Below, piece after piece: positions 61,490 to 64,000 of a DNA stretch of 64,000 nt; positions within the stretch are counted from its first letter, which is position 1, and every line of letters starts with the position of its first letter. The stretch comes from Pinibacter aurantiacus (GTDB taxonomy: Bacteria; Bacteroidota; Bacteroidia; Chitinophagales; Chitinophagaceae). The position numbers and the translations under genes are program-made. The DNA is taken from positions 331,496 through 395,495 of the forward strand of contig NZ_JAHSPG010000008.1 of assembly GCF_019130065.1 (NCBI RefSeq), written 5' to 3'. The notes beneath the pieces were generated by a model. That model saw only the letters and a program-made list of their open reading frames with translations, made no database searches and was not told the DNA's origin.

Positions 61490-62847
61490 TTCCACAGCTC
61501 GTTGAAAGTTTTTGAGGAAAAGTCCAAATCCGCACGCTCTGTCGTCCAGCCTTTGAAGACTTTATTTACCATCCAGTTTTTCATTTTTTTGTTGCCCATG
61601 TTCATCATGCTGCGGTGAAGGCTGGCTTGTTTCCACATTTTCCACGCTACTCTTTCGCCCCATGAGGCATCGCCTTCTTCAACAGACTCATACCTGTTTT
61701 CAAGCAGCAATTCGTGAAGATTGATTTTAACGGCACACACTTCCGTGCAGTTGCCGCAAAGAGAAGACGCATAGCTCAAATGTTTCCACTCGTCCATTTC
61801 TTTTAAGTGCGGAGTAATAACAGAACCAATCGGCCCGCTGTAAGTGGTTTCGTAGCTATGGCCACCAATGTTTTTATAAACGGGGCAAGCGTTGAGGCAG
61901 GCGCCGCAACGAATGCAGTAAAGGCTTTCGCGTGTTTTAGGATTAGCCAGAAGATTGGTGCGGCCGTTGTCAAGCAAGATCACATACATCTCTTCAGGGC
62001 CATCCGTTTCGCCTTCCTGGCGCGGACCTGAAACAATTGTATTGTAGGAAGTGACTTTTTGTCCCGTACCAAAAGTTGCCAGCAACGGCCAGAAAAGACC
62101 AAGATCCGCCATTGAAGGAATTACTTTTTCTATACCCACAATCACAATATGTGTTTTCGGCCATCCACAGCTTAATCTTCCGTTCCCTTCGTTTTCGGTG
62201 ATGGCAATGCCGCCAATATCGCTGATGATGAAATTTGCGCCTGTAACACCTATTTCTGCCTGCACATATTTTTCACGAAGTTTTGCCCTCGCCACAAGTG
62301 TGAGTTCTTCCGGAGTAAGTTTAGGATCGGTGCCGAGCTTTTCTGCAAAGAGTTTGGCCACATCTTCCTTGCTTTTGTGCATCGCCGGAGTTACAATGTG
62401 GTAAGGCGTTTCGCCATCCAATTGTTGTATGTATTCACCAAGATCGGTCTCTACACTTTCAATATTTTTTTCGTGAAGAAATTCATTCAGCTTAATTTCT
62501 TCCGTTACCATGCTTTTGCTTTTCACAATTGTCTTGCAATTTTTGGCAAGACATATCTGGTAAATTTCGTCAAGCGCCTGTTGTGTATTTTCTGCCCAAA
62601 TTACTTTGCCGCCACGTTTGGTCAGGTTTGCCTCAAACTCCTCCAGTTGCTGATCAAGCGTTTCAATGGCGCGCCACTTCACGTTTTTGGCTCGCTCTCT
62701 CGCGGTATTTACGTCAGAGAATTGTTGTTTGCCGACAGGCACAACGGAATTATATTTTCCAATATTAAAATTGATCTTTCTTCTGTGATCAAGATCGGCA
62801 GCTTTGATGGTACTTTTGGCTATAAACGAGGACGCATGTTCTGACAT
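61471..62847 (-). CDS. lutB: Iron-sulfur LUD-domain protein, LutB/LldF family
   Basis: This 458-residue cytoplasmic iron-sulfur protein belongs to the lactate-utilisation (LutABC) family, which oxidises L-lactate to pyruvate. The LUD domain covers about 70-300. Two 4Fe-4S motifs follow: C-I-R-C-G-A-C-L-N-A-C-P near 313-324 and C-G-N-C-T-E-V-C near 363-370. The start is the ATG at 62847. A TATTTTTG box sits 4 nt upstream, and its last codons lie in a repeat arm. No lutA or lutC is adjacent, so the other two subunits would have to be encoded elsewhere. Confidence in the exact role is moderate. Confidence 0.88.
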   Translation of the reverse strand: MSEHASSFIAKSTIKAADLDHRRKINFNIGKYNSVVPVGKQQFSDVNTARERAKNVKWRAIETLDQQLEEFEANLTKRGGKVIWAENTQQALDEIYQICLAKNCKTIVKSKSMVTEEIKLNEFLHEKNIESVETDLGEYIQQLDGETPYHIVTPAMHKSKEDVAKLFAEKLGTDPKLTPEELTLVARAKLREKYVQAEIGVTGANFIISDIGGIAITENEGNGRLSCGWPKTHIVIVGIEKVIPSMADLGLFWPLLATFGTGQKVTSYNTIVSGPRQEGETDGPEEMYVILLDNGRTNLLANPKTRESLYCIRCGACLNACPVYKNIGGHSYETTYSGPIGSVITPHLKEMDEWKHLSYASSLCGNCTEVCAVKINLHELLLENRYESVEEGDASWGERVAWKMWKQASLHRSMMNMGNKKMKNWMVNKVFKGWTTERADLDFSSKTFNELWKQNLKI

Positions 62848-62851
62848 GGGA

Positions 62852-62859
62852 CAAAAATA
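62852..62859 (-). promoter_or_regulatory. Putative lutB -7 box
   Basis: On the minus strand this reads TATTTTTG, ending 4 nt before the ATG at 62847. The transcript would be leaderless or nearly so. Confidence 0.5.
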
Positions 62860-62880
62860 ATGATGAATGATGAATGATGA

Positions 62881-62976
62881 TCGTCAATGGTGAATCGTCA
62901 ATCGTGAATGGGAGCCGATAATTATAGATTCCTCACAGAGGACATCCATTCACGATTCACGGTTGACGATTCACGA
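62881..62976. repeat. Inverted repeat, 'CGTGAATGG' family
   Basis: Arms 62881-62911 and 62946-62976 (31 nt) are imperfect complements of TCGTGAATGG words around a 34-nt spacer. The coaX stop codon TGA (62971-62973) is part of the right arm. The left arm follows ATGATGA words near 62858. Confidence 0.88.
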
Positions 62977-63696
62977 ATTTGCTTCACTCAGGGCATACAG
63001 CCCCTTAAACAACAGGTCAGGATCGGCGGTCAGTTGCGTTTTCAAATGAGGAACGAAGTATTGTGCATTACCTCCTGTAAGCACTACATTGAAATTAGTG
63101 TATTTTTCGGCATAAGCTTCTGCAATGCCATCTATTTCTTTGGCCATACCCAGCTGCACACCACTCAAAATATTTGTGGTTGTATCATATCCTATCAATG
63201 GAAAGTTCCAATTCTCCTTTACCAATGGAAGTTTTGCAGTAAAAGTTTGCAGGCTTTTAAAACGCATATCCATGCCCGGAGAAATGCTTCCGCCAATGAA
63301 CTCATGGTATTTGTTCACGTAGTTGTAAGTAATGCATGTGCCAAGTGCTATCACAAGATTGTGTTTGCCTGGAAAAAGATTAACCGCTGCAGCCACCAAT
63401 GCGAGCCTGTCTGCACCAATGGTTTCAGGCTTTGCAACAGGCGTTGTAAAATTTAGTTTTGTAAGATGCGAGAGTTTATGGAAAGAAGTTTTTGCTGCGA
63501 GAATTTTTTCTATCGCTTCATCATGATTGATCACGGATGAAAGTATTGTTTTTTGAGGTTGCAGTTTTTCCAGCAACATTGCTATTTCTTCACCGTCTGC
63601 TCTTTCAAGATTATTAACCTCTTTCAACTGATCATTTTCGAAAACAGCATATTTCAAACGTGTATTTCCAAAATCAAAACAAATAGTAGTTACCAC
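62971..63696 (-). CDS. coaX: Type III pantothenate kinase
   Basis: The enzyme phosphorylates pantothenate in the first step of CoA synthesis. The protein has 241 residues, using the GTG at 63696 as start (next residues V-T-T-I-C). The ASKHA-fold phosphate loop is C-F-D-F-G-N-T-R-L-K at about 6-15, and D-R-L-A-L-V and L-G-T-C-I-T-Y-N fall in the middle. G-G-S-I-S-P-G-M-D-M-R is another conserved stretch, and L-T-G-G-N-A-Q-Y-F comes near the end. A TACTTTTG box 19 nt upstream supports GTG as start over 63789. The stop codon lies within a repeat arm. Confidence 0.94.
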   Translation of the reverse strand: MVTTICFDFGNTRLKYAVFENDQLKEVNNLERADGEEIAMLLEKLQPQKTILSSVINHDEAIEKILAAKTSFHKLSHLTKLNFTTPVAKPETIGADRLALVAAAVNLFPGKHNLVIALGTCITYNYVNKYHEFIGGSISPGMDMRFKSLQTFTAKLPLVKENWNFPLIGYDTTTNILSGVQLGMAKEIDGIAEAYAEKYTNFNVVLTGGNAQYFVPHLKTQLTADPDLLFKGLYALSEANS

Positions 63697-63715
63697 AGCT
63701 AGGTTTTTTGTGCGC

Positions 63716-63723
63716 CAAAAGTA
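63716..63723 (-). promoter_or_regulatory. coaX -7 box
   Basis: On the minus strand this reads TACTTTTG, about 19 nt before the GTG start. It supports the short form of the protein. Confidence 0.55.
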
Positions 63724-63732
63724 GGGAAGAAT

Positions 63733-63916
63733 TGGCACGCAGATGACGCTGATTGGACTGATTTTCACAGATTGGCTTTTTAGCCGCAAAGCAAACGAAG
63801 GATGCGCAAAGGAAACGAAGGTGCTTTTCGAACGTCAACGACCACGCAAGCTGGCTTCAAAAAACAAAGGGAGTGAAGATATCTTTCTGTCTTCGTTCCC
63901 TTTGCGCCGTTGCGGC
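63733..63916. repeat. Repeat block: half-element and 'GCAAAGGAAACGAAG' inverted repeat
   Basis: A half-element of the GCACGCAGATGACGC family (63733-63775) is followed by arms at about 63783-63820 and 63891-63916. These are imperfect complements (GCCGCAAAGC / CGAAGG words). The right edge from 63917 to 64000 shows no gene and no clear signal. Confidence 0.8.
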
Positions 63917-64000
63917 CAGCTATCTATTTTGCTGGCAACTTCTTTGTGTATTCTAAGACTCATAAACTGCCAAAAAATGTTTTTAGGCGGCTTGTAAATA

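Noticed and set aside
63697..63789. N-terminal extension of coaX
   Set aside because: The promoter box at 63716-63723 lies inside it and the sequence is part of a repeat.
63743..63997. 84-codon ORF at the right edge
   Set aside because: It runs through two repeat elements and has no protein-like features.

Overview
The window looks like a chromosomal segment of a Bacteroidota bacterium, most likely of the Chitinophagaceae or a close relative. The main evidence is the promoter type: the -7 box TAnnTTTG precedes at least thirteen genes. The gene content agrees: ECF sigma factors paired with outer-membrane proteins, a DUF4783 gene beside nadC, an mreBCD-mrdA-rodA shape operon, the futalosine menaquinone enzyme MqnC, and large FtsX-type permeases. 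Shine-Dalgarno sequences are weak or absent, and several genes start with TTG or GTG. I saw no tRNA, rRNA, transposase, phage gene or CRISPR array. Layout: 1-3.7 kb holds the start of uvrC, a lipoprotein, and an ECF sigma factor with a membrane-anchored barrel-like partner, all on the minus strand. 4-11.3 kb has an ABC-type permease, gpmI, DUF4783, nadC, a SUI1 factor and two small unknown proteins. 11.5-17.5 kb is a complete tripartite RND efflux pump. 17.9-24.8 kb is metabolic: a 4Fe-4S protein, isocitrate dehydrogenase, ApaG, a peptide transporter, purD and tryptophan dioxygenase. 25.2-31.3 kb is the rod-shape and wall-elongation operon. 31.4-33.6 kb has a metallo-beta-lactamase fold hydrolase, an e(P4)-type phosphatase and a lipoprotein. 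33.8-38.8 kb is a second sigma-factor module: sigma, small membrane protein, two CpxP/Spy-like proteins and a large outer-membrane barrel. 39-49.5 kb has a methyltransferase, mqnC, a tiny ORF with its own terminator, a SWIM-SNF2 helicase, mnmD, two small exported proteins and feoB. 49.9-61.3 kb is a co-directional run with the flavour of a lipid or pigment pathway: fatty-acid hydroxylase, GT2-DUF2062 fusion, MMPL-acyltransferase-methyltransferase fusion, CrtI-like oxidoreductase, C45 acyltransferase, AcpS and a PaaK-like AMP ligase. It resembles the tailoring and export half of an aryl-polyene or flexirubin locus without ketosynthase or ACP. 61.5-63.7 kb holds lutB and coaX. The most striking unexplained structure is in the gaps between genes. 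Many carry long imperfect inverted repeats built from short iterated words. At least a dozen unrelated word families share one architecture: two arms of about 20-40 nt around a spacer of about 10-110 nt. The arms often touch or supply the stop codon of the neighbouring gene, and they interrupt operons such as the RND pump and mreB/mreC. One pair of arms lies 1.2 kb apart and brackets a two-gene segment. All calls were made by eye; no database search was run.
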